Shown: positions 1 to 6,992 of the stretch, piece by piece
How positions within the stretch are numbered: position 1 is the first letter of the stretch
How the letters are laid out: each line of letters starts with the position of its first letter
Assembly: GCA_007118235.1 (NCBI GenBank)
Contig: SKRY01000271.1
Location: 1-9,931, forward strand
Direction of reading: 5' to 3'
DNA length: 9,931 bases
Source of the DNA: Candidatus Hydrogenedentota bacterium
GTDB lineage: Bacteria > Hydrogenedentota > Hydrogenedentia > Hydrogenedentales > SLHB01
Notes under the pieces: generated by a model
Database searches by the model: none
The model's input: the letters and a program-made list of their open reading frames with translations, nothing else
Told to the model about the DNA's origin: nothing
Translations under genes and position numbers: made by a program

Positions 1-2
1 AC

Positions 3-911
3 GCGGCCGAGGGGCTAGAAATTGATGTGACGGATTGGACAAAAGGCGCGGGGCTTGGCTTATCCTTCGCCAAGGCGCGGTTCGAGACCACGGGCCGCCC
101 GGTGGGACTCATCCCTTGCGCCCATGGGGGAACCTCCATGGACCAGTGGGATCCCGCGCGGCGCGACGAGTACGGAGAGTCGCTCTACGGCGCCATGTAC
201 CGGCGGTTTCAGGCCGCTGGAGGCGCCGTCACGGGCGTCCTGTGGTACCAAGGAGAGTCGGATCGGGGTGCGGCGGATGCCTATGAGGATAAGTTCCGTG
301 ATTTCATCGAGGCGCTCCGGGCCGATTTCGGCGACCCCGCTTTACCGTTCTATTATGTGCAAATTGGCGGCTATGCGACCACGGGCGACAGCTTGGGCTG
401 GAACACGGTCCAAAATGCGCAAACGAACATCGAGAAGACTATGGCTGGGGTAGCCATGGCGCCCAGCATTGATCTCGCCCTGGATGATCCCATTCACATC
501 GGCACGGAAGGGCTCAAGACCTTGGGCGTGCGCTTGGCCGGGATCGCGGCGCGCATGGACGCGGGACAGCAGCCGCCGGAAGCGTCGGGACCCCGCCTTG
601 CCAGCGTGGAGCGCCGGGACAGCCGTTTCGGCTCCTATCTGGAAGTTCGCCTTGAGGGCGTCGTGGACGGGCTCCAGGCCCCAGGCGGCGTACGCGGGTT
701 TAGTCTGACTGACGGCGATGACGAACCGCTTCAGCCGATTTACAAACAAGTTATTGTGGAAACCGATGAGGGCGAGGCGATTCAACTGTGGTCGAATCAA
801 TTGCCGGAAGACCTTCACTTGTGGTACGGGCGCGGCCTGTTTCCGAATTGCACGGTCACCGATGGCGCCGGGCGCGCGCTTCCCGTTTTCGGACCCGTGC
901 CCGTGCCTTGA
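3..911 (+). CDS. Sialate O-acetylesterase-like (SASA/CE6-type) sugar esterase, 5' truncated
   Basis: The reading frame is open to the left edge, so the GTG at 27 is probably internal and the true start lies outside. The visible 303 codons hold the second half of a SASA-type SGNH esterase, a family that removes acetyl groups from sialic acid or xylan-type sugars. Numbering from the GTG, the visible blocks are GLIPCAHGG (residues 27-35), GVLWYQGESD (70-79, the typical WYQGE block) and DPIH at 154-157, which matches the catalytic Asp-x-x-His near the end of the fold. The nucleophile block (GQSN-like) would lie upstream and is not visible. Residues from about 185 to 294 form a beta-rich C-terminal extension ending in LWYGRGLFPNC and VFGPVPVP, a pattern I associate with homologues in planctomycete- and Hydrogenedentota-like genomes. 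The protein is probably secreted, but its signal peptide is out of view. No convincing terminator follows. Substrate is unknown; the family call is firm. Confidence 0.88.
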   Translation, partial: AAEGLEIDVTDWTKGAGLGLSFAKARFETTGRPVGLIPCAHGGTSMDQWDPARRDEYGESLYGAMYRRFQAAGGAVTGVLWYQGESDRGAADAYEDKFRDFIEALRADFGDPALPFYYVQIGGYATTGDSLGWNTVQNAQTNIEKTMAGVAMAPSIDLALDDPIHIGTEGLKTLGVRLAGIAARMDAGQQPPEASGPRLASVERRDSRFGSYLEVRLEGVVDGLQAPGGVRGFSLTDGDDEPLQPIYKQVIVETDEGEAIQLWSNQLPEDLHLWYGRGLFPNCTVTDGAGRALPVFGPVPVP

Positions 912-1047
912 AGGCATTACCGCCGGCGATGTGGAGTGCGGAAACTTCGGGCGGCCTTCGCGCGGGGTTTCGAACGGAATGGTTCGCGCATTGGCCTCGC
1001 GAGCGAGAGGGCTCATATCGGCGGCTGTGAAAGGGGGGGATCATTTG

Positions 1048-1076
1048 TTGACACCTTTGCGGAGCGGCCGTATAAT
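1048..1076 (+). promoter_or_regulatory. Consensus sigma-70 promoter
   Basis: TTGACA at 1048-1053 and TATAAT at 1071-1076 are separated by exactly 17 bp. All twelve consensus bases match with optimal spacing, which is unlikely by chance in such GC-rich DNA. Transcription would start near 1083 and run into the giant TIG/CFI-box gene at 1309. There is no extended -10 TGn. A housekeeping sigma factor and strong constitutive expression are inferred. The long leader leaves room for post-transcriptional control or for a separate short transcript. Confidence 0.85.
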
Positions 1077-1218
1077 GGGCGACTATCCGCTTGGAAGGAA
1101 AGTGAGGTCTTACTGGCGGCAGGCGATTGCGCCGGGCAGCCCGGCGAGGAGTAGGGCGCGTGTTCCGGCGTGGCTGCGCTCGCCTGAATCGTGGTGAGGG
1201 GCGGGCGGGGTGTATCGT

Positions 1219-1248
1219 TTGCGTCGCTCGCGTGTAAGTATGTACAAT
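1219..1248 (+). promoter_or_regulatory. Possible second, weaker sigma-70-like promoter
   Basis: TTGCGT (1219-1224) and TACAAT (1243-1248) are 18 bp apart, with a start expected near 1255 and a leader of about 54 bases before the ATG at 1309. The match is imperfect in both boxes. It could be a secondary promoter for the giant TIG gene or a chance match; the upstream consensus promoter is far better. Confidence 0.3.
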
Positions 1249-1294
1249 CACTGTCGTGAAAAGCCCAATAGCATTGGGGAAGTCCAAACAAGAG

Positions 1295-1300
1295 AGGAGA
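1295..1300 (+). promoter_or_regulatory. Ribosome binding site of the giant TIG gene
   Basis: AGGAGA, within a longer purine run GAGAGGAGA (1292-1300), lies 8 bases before the ATG at 1309. The in-frame codons upstream (open back to 1210) lack such a site and would put a charged stretch in front of the signal peptide. This site therefore fixes the start at 1309. Confidence 0.85.
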
Positions 1301-1308
1301 AACGTAAT

Positions 1309-4300
1309 ATGGGGAGCAGAAAGAAGCTATTTCTGTCCGCGCTCGTTAGCATGGTAGTGCTTTCGTCGTTCGCCATTGGCTTTTTGCCGGCGCACGTCAA
1401 AGACCAGGATCATGCTGCGCGAGCGGCCTCCGGATCGGAAGGCGTCGCGATCAGCGTCGACGGTCAGACTCCGGTGGGCCAAGAGTTCAGTATCCCCGTG
1501 GGAGGCGAGCAAGGGTTTAGCGCGTTGAACCTGAGCGATGGCAGCCTGCTACCCGTGGGAGAAGTGGAATGGTCGCTTGCCACTGAGGGCCAAGCAGTGC
1601 TTTCGGCCAACCCCGGTGACTTGGCGGCGCTGGTTAGCGCGCTCGAGCCTGGCGTGGCGGGTTTGTACCTCGCCGGTCCTGGTGGCTCGGACGTGGTCGA
1701 CCTGACGCTGTACGAGTTGAAGCAGGCGCAGGGAACCTACATGCAGAGCGTGTGGTTCACGCAGCCCGGGGACATGCGGCAAGTGCATTACCCCGCCGGT
1801 GTGGAGACCCAGCCTTTGTCCATGGTGGTGCGGACCGACGCCCCGGATGACACCGGGTCCGTTGAGTTCTTGTTCCAGGACCAGAGCGTCCTGACTGAAC
1901 TGCGCCCTTGGGTGGGGTTGATCCCTGACATCACCGCTCAAAACCAGTGGCAGTTGCAGGCGATAGCCACCAGCATCGCCCACTATGAGACGGCTACCGC
2001 GTATGCGGAAGTCGCCGCCACGGGCTCCAATGCGGACACCACCGGCAGCGGCCTTCCGGATAATCCCTTTGTGTTGGGCATGGGTTGGAACGATTTCTGG
2101 GTTTCCAACGTGGACACCGGTTACGGTGAGCGCCGCGTGCTTGTCACGCCGCTCGACGAAGCCGATCTCGACGATGTAGAACCCGAGAAGCGCCAGCTAG
2201 TCGAGATTCCGCCCGAGGGCGTGAAAGTGGCCCTGCAAGATCCGGAAGATCCCGCGCGGATCGTCACGGTTGCCGTTCCCGAAGGCCTGCTTGAGGAAGG
2301 CGAACTGGGGCTGCTGGTTTTCCACACCGCGGATAGCGCCGAGGCGCTCGTCGGTGAGGAACAAGCCGCTCTGTTGCCCGATGCGGGCAAGATGCCGGTC
2401 GATTATGGTCAGTACGTGGAATTGAGCATTCTCGTGTCGGATGATGACGGCGCGTCCTTTGCGCCTATCGCCCAGGAGAGGCTTGACGGCAATGAACTAA
2501 CCCTCATCATGGAAGGCTTGGCGTTGGCTGGCGATGAGAACGCCCGCTTCCTGTCCTATCCCAGTAATGTGATGGACGTCGGCGAAACCGAGGCGGACGC
2601 GGCGATTGTCGTCGAAGCCGGCGCCAGTTGGACCCAAGCTGGCGTTACCAGCGCCGTGGATGCCGGCGTGATGTCGGCCCAGATCTACAATCTGTCGCTC
2701 CTCGCGCCCTTCCTGACGCCCGAGGATGTCCAAATCACTCAAATCGCCAATGTGGAGACTGGGCTGCCGCAGGATTACAGCATCGGCGGAGCCCTGATCG
2801 AGATCACGGTGGCGAATCTGCCCGGCGAAACCCCGGATGTGTTCTTCGGAGACGTTCCGGCTCAATTGGTGTCGGTGGAAGACGATCCGGAAACCGGCGC
2901 GTCCGTCGTGACGGTCATTGCGCCTGAAGCGGCCCCGTTGGATGAACCCGCGGCAAGCGCTGACGTGGACGTCACCATCGAAGTCGAGGACCAGGTCGAT
3001 GTGAGCCAGGATGGCTTCACCTACGTTGGTCCCGACATCAACGCGGTCAACCCCAGTGCGGGCACGCAGCTCGGCGGGACCCATGTGGCGCTGGAAGGCG
3101 CTGGCTTCGGCTCGCTGGGTACAGTCCACTTTGACGGCGCCCCGCTGCAAAACGCGGCCACGGAAACCTCCGAGCGTGTTATCGGCGTCACGTCCCCGGC
3201 CGAGGTCGGTACCGTTGACGTTACCGTGACCCTGAACAACAACTACCAGGGCGTGCTCGAGAGCGGTTACACGTACACGCCCATGGATCCCGTCCTGACG
3301 AGCGTCAATCCGTCGCGTGTGTTCAGTGACGGCGGCTACACCTTGTACGTTGGCGGCATGGGCTTCGACGCCGAGGGTATCGACGCCGAATTCCAGGCTT
3401 ACTTCACCGTCGAGGAAGGTGTCCGCGATCCCGAGAATGACATCCCCGCCGAGAGCGTGAATGTCGTTCGCCAGGATCTCATGGAAGTCGTGACGCCCGA
3501 ATGGGCCATGGACGGCGCGGACGACGTCCTGTCCAATCTCTATGTGGCCGTTACCTTCGACGACGCCGCGTTTGACGCGCCGGTGCAACAAGTGTCGAAC
3601 ACGCTTGACATCACGTTTGTCGATCCCGACAGCGTCGACATGGAGATCACCGAGATCGTCCCCAACGAAGGTCCGATCGGCGGCGGAGACAACGTCGAAA
3701 TCCGCGGACACAACTTCCCGCTTGGTATGGATGACCTGACCGCTGGCAATGTCCTGCGCGTCTCGAGCAGCCATGCCCAGAGTGGCCAGACCGTCGAAAT
3801 CCCGGTGGAACTGTACCGGGGCGAGGACGTAATTCGCGAGGATCCCGAGGAAGACGCGAGGCATGCGCCCTCGACGATCAATTTCGAGCTGGCGTATGAT
3901 CCGTCCGTTCTCTCGTATGTGCAGGGCTCGGTTAGCCGGAGCCAGGAACTGCGGCTGTGGTATGGCCACGATGTGGAGGTCAACGAGGTTGAGCCAGGCG
4001 TGTTGAGTGTCGTCGTGGCGCTGGTTGGCGATCGCCCCATCACCACGTTCGACCAGTTCGGCATTCTGGATCCCGTCGAAGACGAACGGGCTGAGCCGAC
4101 CATGGAACAACTCAATCCCTTCCCGCTGCTGACCGCCGAGTTTGAGGTTGTCGGCTCTGAAGGGCAGTCGACCTTGGTTGAGCAGAGGACGTTCGCGATG
4201 GCCGGCGTCCACGAGGACCCGCCGAACCAGCGGTTCCAGAATGGCTTCTTCAACGTTGGCGCGACCCAAGAGACCCCGCCAACCGCCGTGGTGTACTTCG

Positions 4301-6213
4301 GCGGAAACCAGGCCGAGGTCGTCGGCGTGAAGAGCCTGAAGCAAGACTACGAAACCATCACGGTGAGTTCGCCTCATGGCGACCGCATTGGCCGCGTTGA
4401 TGTGCGCGTCGAGGATCCAGGCGATCCCACCGAATTCGCCATCTCCCGCGCCGCTCGCGACCAGGGCTACAGGTACCTTGAAGGCTTGGCCATCATGGAC
4501 GTGCGGCCTGGCGCAGGCTGGCTGTTCGGCGGCCAAGTCGCGACTATCGTCGGCCTCGAAAGCGATGACTTCGGGTTCACCGAGAACACGGAAGTGTACT
4601 TCAAGGCTCCGTGGGCCGACGACGAGGATGCCATTCTGGCCGAGCGCGCGCCGGAGGGCGAATACCCCTGGTCGGCTAGCGAACTGCCGGTCATCGTGCC
4701 GCCTCTCGAAGGCGTAGCCGATGGCGGTCCGGCCGAAATCAACGCGACGGTCCGCTTGGTGGACGGCGCCAACACGGCCACGCGGCAAGAAGCGTACAAG
4801 TACGTGCGCTGGACAGGCGAAACCGTCTCGGCTTCGATGCAGGACGGTATGGTGAACATGCCAGCGCTCGAGGGCGCGACCGCGAATACGGGTGAAGTCT
4901 TCACGACGGCCCTGTACTTCGACGCCATGGAAGGCGCCGAGGATCGCGAGATCATCCTCTCGAACACGCCGGAGATCATCCGGGGCGCTGTGAGCATCCC
5001 GGCCGACGAGGAAGCCTTCGCGGACTTCGAGGGTCAGAACGTCTACGCCATCGCGCGGGTGACGCGTGAGCCCGGCCTGTTCGCGACGCAGGATCTGACG
5101 GGCGACGCCATCGACAACATTTGGAACTTCGATGTCCATCTGTACGACAGCGTCTATCCGTTTGAGGATCGCCAGGTAAGCTTCAACACCGGTGAAACAC
5201 CGGCCAGCGTGACCTATCCGTTGGTGGATGCCGTTGTGGCGCTTGAGGACATCGAGGACGGCTTCGTATCCACGTTCTCGCTGCCCACGGAGTTCGATTA
5301 CTCGTTCGGCGGTGAAGCGTTCGAGGCCGAAATCGGACCAGGCGTGTACGAAACGAATCTGACCACGCCGAACTTCGTGCTCGAAAACGATGAAGTCGTT
5401 GAGATCACGTCCCGCGTGTTCAACCTCGATTCCGCGTTCGCGTTGCGGACGAATGCGCCTACTCCCGAAGACATCCGCGAAGCGTTTGCGGATGACAGTG
5501 GCGCGGCGGGTGATACCGTCGACATCACGGGCCGGGGTATCGCGTGGCCGGCGGAAGTCCTGTTCGGCACGGGCGATGACCTGAACGATCCGGATGCATT
5601 CACTTCGGCCGAAATCCTGAACCTCGGTGAAGACGAGCGGCTGCTCCAAGTGGTCGCGCCCGAGCAGCCGGCGGATGCCGACGACGCGGTCGACATCGTG
5701 CTGCTGTTCCCGAGGGTGACGGATGACGGTGAGAAGCTGGAAGGCTTCCATGTGATCCGGATCACGGACGGCTTCACCTATGACGATGAGCGTCCGAACC
5801 TGCTGGCCGTACTGCTTGGCCTGCTGGCCGCTTTGGCCGCCCTGTCGGCGCTTGGCGATGATGGCGTGGACGACAGCGCCTGCTTCATCGCGACGGCCGC
5901 CTATGGCACGCCGATGGCTGAGGACATCAACGTCCTGCGGTCGGTGCGTGACAGCGTGCTGCTCGAGACGTCCGCGGGCACGGCCATGGTGGACACCTAC
6001 TACCGGGTGAGCCCGCCAATAGCTGACGCAGTGGCGGCGAGTCCGGTGCTGGCATCCATCGTGCGTGCGCTTCTTGCGCCGGTGGTGCTGATGTCCAAGC
6101 TCGTACTGGCCATGCCGCAGTTCAGCGCCACGCTGATGCTGCTGATGGCGAGCCTAGCGGTTGGCTTGCGGTTCCGGAGCCAAGCGAAGGCCGCGCGGAA
6201 GACCGTGCGCTAA
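1309..6213 (+). CDS. Giant exported multi-IPT/TIG protein with inserted cohesin-like domain and CFI-box C-terminus
   Basis: 1634 residues. The N-terminus is a signal peptide (MGSRKK, then a hydrophobic stretch to about residue 25; cleavage possibly after ARA near 38). Residues 40-470 are beta-rich and unassigned, with a GSGLPDNPF linker-like motif near 246-254. IPT/TIG-like Ig modules follow at about 470-574, 575-660, 659-774, a split module (778-811 plus 990-1057), 1058-1166, and a degenerate one at about 1401-1494. The split module encloses a cohesin-like domain at about 815-984, with the typical G-TVEIPVEL, F-L-YDP (863-865), LLTAEF and NGFFNVG pattern. A hydrophobic segment (about 1497-1517) leads to the CFI-box CFIATAAYG (1525-1533), LRSVRD (1543-1548), VDTYYRVSPP, then a second hydrophobic stretch (about 1605-1622) and a basic tail. 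Cys1525 is the only cysteine. It is strongly acidic. The role is probably a cell-surface adhesin or scaffold held by its C-terminus; the ligand is unknown. It has its own promoter and terminator. Confidence 0.92.
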   Translation: MGSRKKLFLSALVSMVVLSSFAIGFLPAHVKDQDHAARAASGSEGVAISVDGQTPVGQEFSIPVGGEQGFSALNLSDGSLLPVGEVEWSLATEGQAVLSANPGDLAALVSALEPGVAGLYLAGPGGSDVVDLTLYELKQAQGTYMQSVWFTQPGDMRQVHYPAGVETQPLSMVVRTDAPDDTGSVEFLFQDQSVLTELRPWVGLIPDITAQNQWQLQAIATSIAHYETATAYAEVAATGSNADTTGSGLPDNPFVLGMGWNDFWVSNVDTGYGERRVLVTPLDEADLDDVEPEKRQLVEIPPEGVKVALQDPEDPARIVTVAVPEGLLEEGELGLLVFHTADSAEALVGEEQAALLPDAGKMPVDYGQYVELSILVSDDDGASFAPIAQERLDGNELTLIMEGLALAGDENARFLSYPSNVMDVGETEADAAIVVEAGASWTQAGVTSAVDAGVMSAQIYNLSLLAPFLTPEDVQITQIANVETGLPQDYSIGGALIEITVANLPGETPDVFFGDVPAQLVSVEDDPETGASVVTVIAPEAAPLDEPAASADVDVTIEVEDQVDVSQDGFTYVGPDINAVNPSAGTQLGGTHVALEGAGFGSLGTVHFDGAPLQNAATETSERVIGVTSPAEVGTVDVTVTLNNNYQGVLESGYTYTPMDPVLTSVNPSRVFSDGGYTLYVGGMGFDAEGIDAEFQAYFTVEEGVRDPENDIPAESVNVVRQDLMEVVTPEWAMDGADDVLSNLYVAVTFDDAAFDAPVQQVSNTLDITFVDPDSVDMEITEIVPNEGPIGGGDNVEIRGHNFPLGMDDLTAGNVLRVSSSHAQSGQTVEIPVELYRGEDVIREDPEEDARHAPSTINFELAYDPSVLSYVQGSVSRSQELRLWYGHDVEVNEVEPGVLSVVVALVGDRPITTFDQFGILDPVEDERAEPTMEQLNPFPLLTAEFEVVGSEGQSTLVEQRTFAMAGVHEDPPNQRFQNGFFNVGATQETPPTAVVYFGGNQAEVVGVKSLKQDYETITVSSPHGDRIGRVDVRVEDPGDPTEFAISRAARDQGYRYLEGLAIMDVRPGAGWLFGGQVATIVGLESDDFGFTENTEVYFKAPWADDEDAILAERAPEGEYPWSASELPVIVPPLEGVADGGPAEINATVRLVDGANTATRQEAYKYVRWTGETVSASMQDGMVNMPALEGATANTGEVFTTALYFDAMEGAEDREIILSNTPEIIRGAVSIPADEEAFADFEGQNVYAIARVTREPGLFATQDLTGDAIDNIWNFDVHLYDSVYPFEDRQVSFNTGETPASVTYPLVDAVVALEDIEDGFVSTFSLPTEFDYSFGGEAFEAEIGPGVYETNLTTPNFVLENDEVVEITSRVFNLDSAFALRTNAPTPEDIREAFADDSGAAGDTVDITGRGIAWPAEVLFGTGDDLNDPDAFTSAEILNLGEDERLLQVVAPEQPADADDAVDIVLLFPRVTDDGEKLEGFHVIRITDGFTYDDERPNLLAVLLGLLAALAALSALGDDGVDDSACFIATAAYGTPMAEDINVLRSVRDSVLLETSAGTAMVDTYYRVSPPIADAVAASPVLASIVRALLAPVVLMSKLVLAMPQFSATLMLLMASLAVGLRFRSQAKAARKTVR

Positions 6214-6248
6214 CGCGCGCGACACCGCGTAGTCTAACGTAACCATCC

Positions 6249-6298
6249 CGCTCCGGCGGAGGTTCCCCCAAGAGGGCCTTCGCCGGAGCGTTGCTTTT
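6249..6298 (+). terminator. Intrinsic terminator of the giant TIG gene
   Basis: A 14-bp stem (6249-6262 with 6277-6290, one G-T wobble, arms CGCTCCGGCGGAGG and CCTTCGCCGGAGCG) closes a 14-base loop. It is followed by the T-rich TTGCTTTT at 6291-6298. It starts 35 bases after the stop codon at 6213. The tract on the other side is not T-rich when read from the minus strand, so it appears to act on the plus strand only. Confidence 0.85.
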
Positions 6299-6992
6299 GG
6301 GGCTGGATAGCGCGGAGAAAAAGCGGTTGCTGTCCGCTACCTGTTCCGTTCCAAGACCGTGGGTGGCGCGTCCCTACTCCATTGGACCGGCTTTGCTGGA
6401 AGTGCGCCATAAACGGTGTACCCTTATCCTATGCGCAGTAAGCATGGCGAAGCCCCGAAGCCGCGCGCCCATAGTGCGCTGGGGTTGCAGCGCGCGCCTC
6501 GCGCGACGGCCTAGAACGGAAAGGGATCGAGAGGCCTCTGCTGTAGGGCCGACGTGTGTTGTGGATCCTCGCTTGACTGTGCGAGAACACCTGCGCGGTA
6601 TAAGCGTGGTTGAATGAACGGCCGTAAGATAGCCTGGAGATTGGGTGTAGCGAGCGTGTAGTGTGAGGGGGGGCGCGGTATGGAGAAACATGCAGGCCCC
6701 TGTGCGGTGCACTGCGATTGTGAGTGCGTGGAAGGTTCATCCCGCGGGGAGGACGGCGCAGGGGACTTAAGCTCTGGGTTTAGTCCATACGCCACGCGAT
6801 CTTCGCATCGCTACGCGTCGATTCGTAGTCATTGGGGACGCTGGGCCGTGTTCAACCGCGAATGAGCGCCAATGAACGCGAAAGGCGCATGTGGCGCCCC
6901 AGAATGCCATCGCTGTGCAAGAGGTGTTGTGGGAATGCCCCCTTGCGGGACGGGGAGCCACCCGGCGCTTCGCTCCAATGATTTGACCGCGA
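6299..6992. other. Long intergenic stretch between convergent genes, no convincing gene
   Basis: About 690 bases lie between the terminator and the end of the protease gene. Short open frames exist on both strands, but none combines a ribosome site, a family resemblance and a domain-like composition. I found no tRNA T-loop, no IS ends and no clear terminator for the minus-strand protease. The only ordered feature is a three-copy imperfect 10-bp repeat at 6855-6884. The stretch could be decayed coding sequence or hold an unrecognised RNA. Confidence 0.55.
6855..6884. repeat. Imperfect 10-bp tandem repeat, three copies
   Basis: The units are ACCGCGAATG (6855-6864), AGCGCCAATG (6865-6874) and AACGCGAAAG (6875-6884), around a consensus A-A-CGCGAATG. 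I recall similar CGCGAATGA-type strings as dispersed intergenic repeats in some planctomycete-like and other environmental genomes, but I cannot confirm that here. It lies in the non-coding gap, 108 bp beyond the protease stop codon. Confidence 0.5.

Larger units (their letters stand above)
912..1308 (+). other. Intergenic leader region upstream of the giant TIG gene
   Basis: This 397-base stretch separates the esterase from the giant surface-protein gene. It holds a consensus promoter (1048-1076), a weaker one (1219-1248) and a perfect 7-bp GC hairpin with a 3-base loop (CGCCGGG at 1130-1136, CCCGGCG at 1140-1146). If the first promoter is used, the untranslated leader is about 225 bases. 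I do not recognise a known riboswitch or small RNA in it, and the hairpin has no T-tract, so it is not an intrinsic terminator. A GTG-started 31-codon frame at 1102-1197 is discussed under findings. Between 912 and 1040 I see only weak hairpins and a run of seven Gs (1033-1039). Confidence 0.6.

Noticed and set aside
1210..1308. Upstream extension of the TIG protein to a GTG at 1210
   Set aside because: It has no ribosome site, would place 33 charged residues before the signal peptide, and overlaps a possible promoter; AGGAGA lies 8 bases before the ATG at 1309.
2497..5751. A 1084-codon open frame on the minus strand, antisense to the TIG gene
   Set aside because: It is a shadow of the strongly GC-biased codon use of the plus-strand gene. 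Its translation is His/Arg/Asp-rich without domain pattern, signal peptide or ribosome site, while the plus-strand product has clear domains.
6573..6604. TTGACT and TATAAG as a promoter in the gap
   Set aside because: The spacer is 20 bp, too long for ordinary sigma-70. A MerR-type promoter would need a clean dyad in the spacer and a nearby regulator; neither is seen.
6291..6617. 108-codon plus-strand frame after the terminator
   Set aside because: It begins within the terminator T-tract, has no ribosome site, and its Arg/Ser-rich translation resembles no protein I know.
6680..6865. 61-codon plus-strand frame with a cysteine cluster (CAVHCDCEC), preceded by a purine run
   Set aside because: The cluster recalls metal binding, but the purine run is a G-tract and not a proper ribosome site, codon use is unlike its neighbours, and the frame ends inside the tandem repeat. 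No family resemblance.
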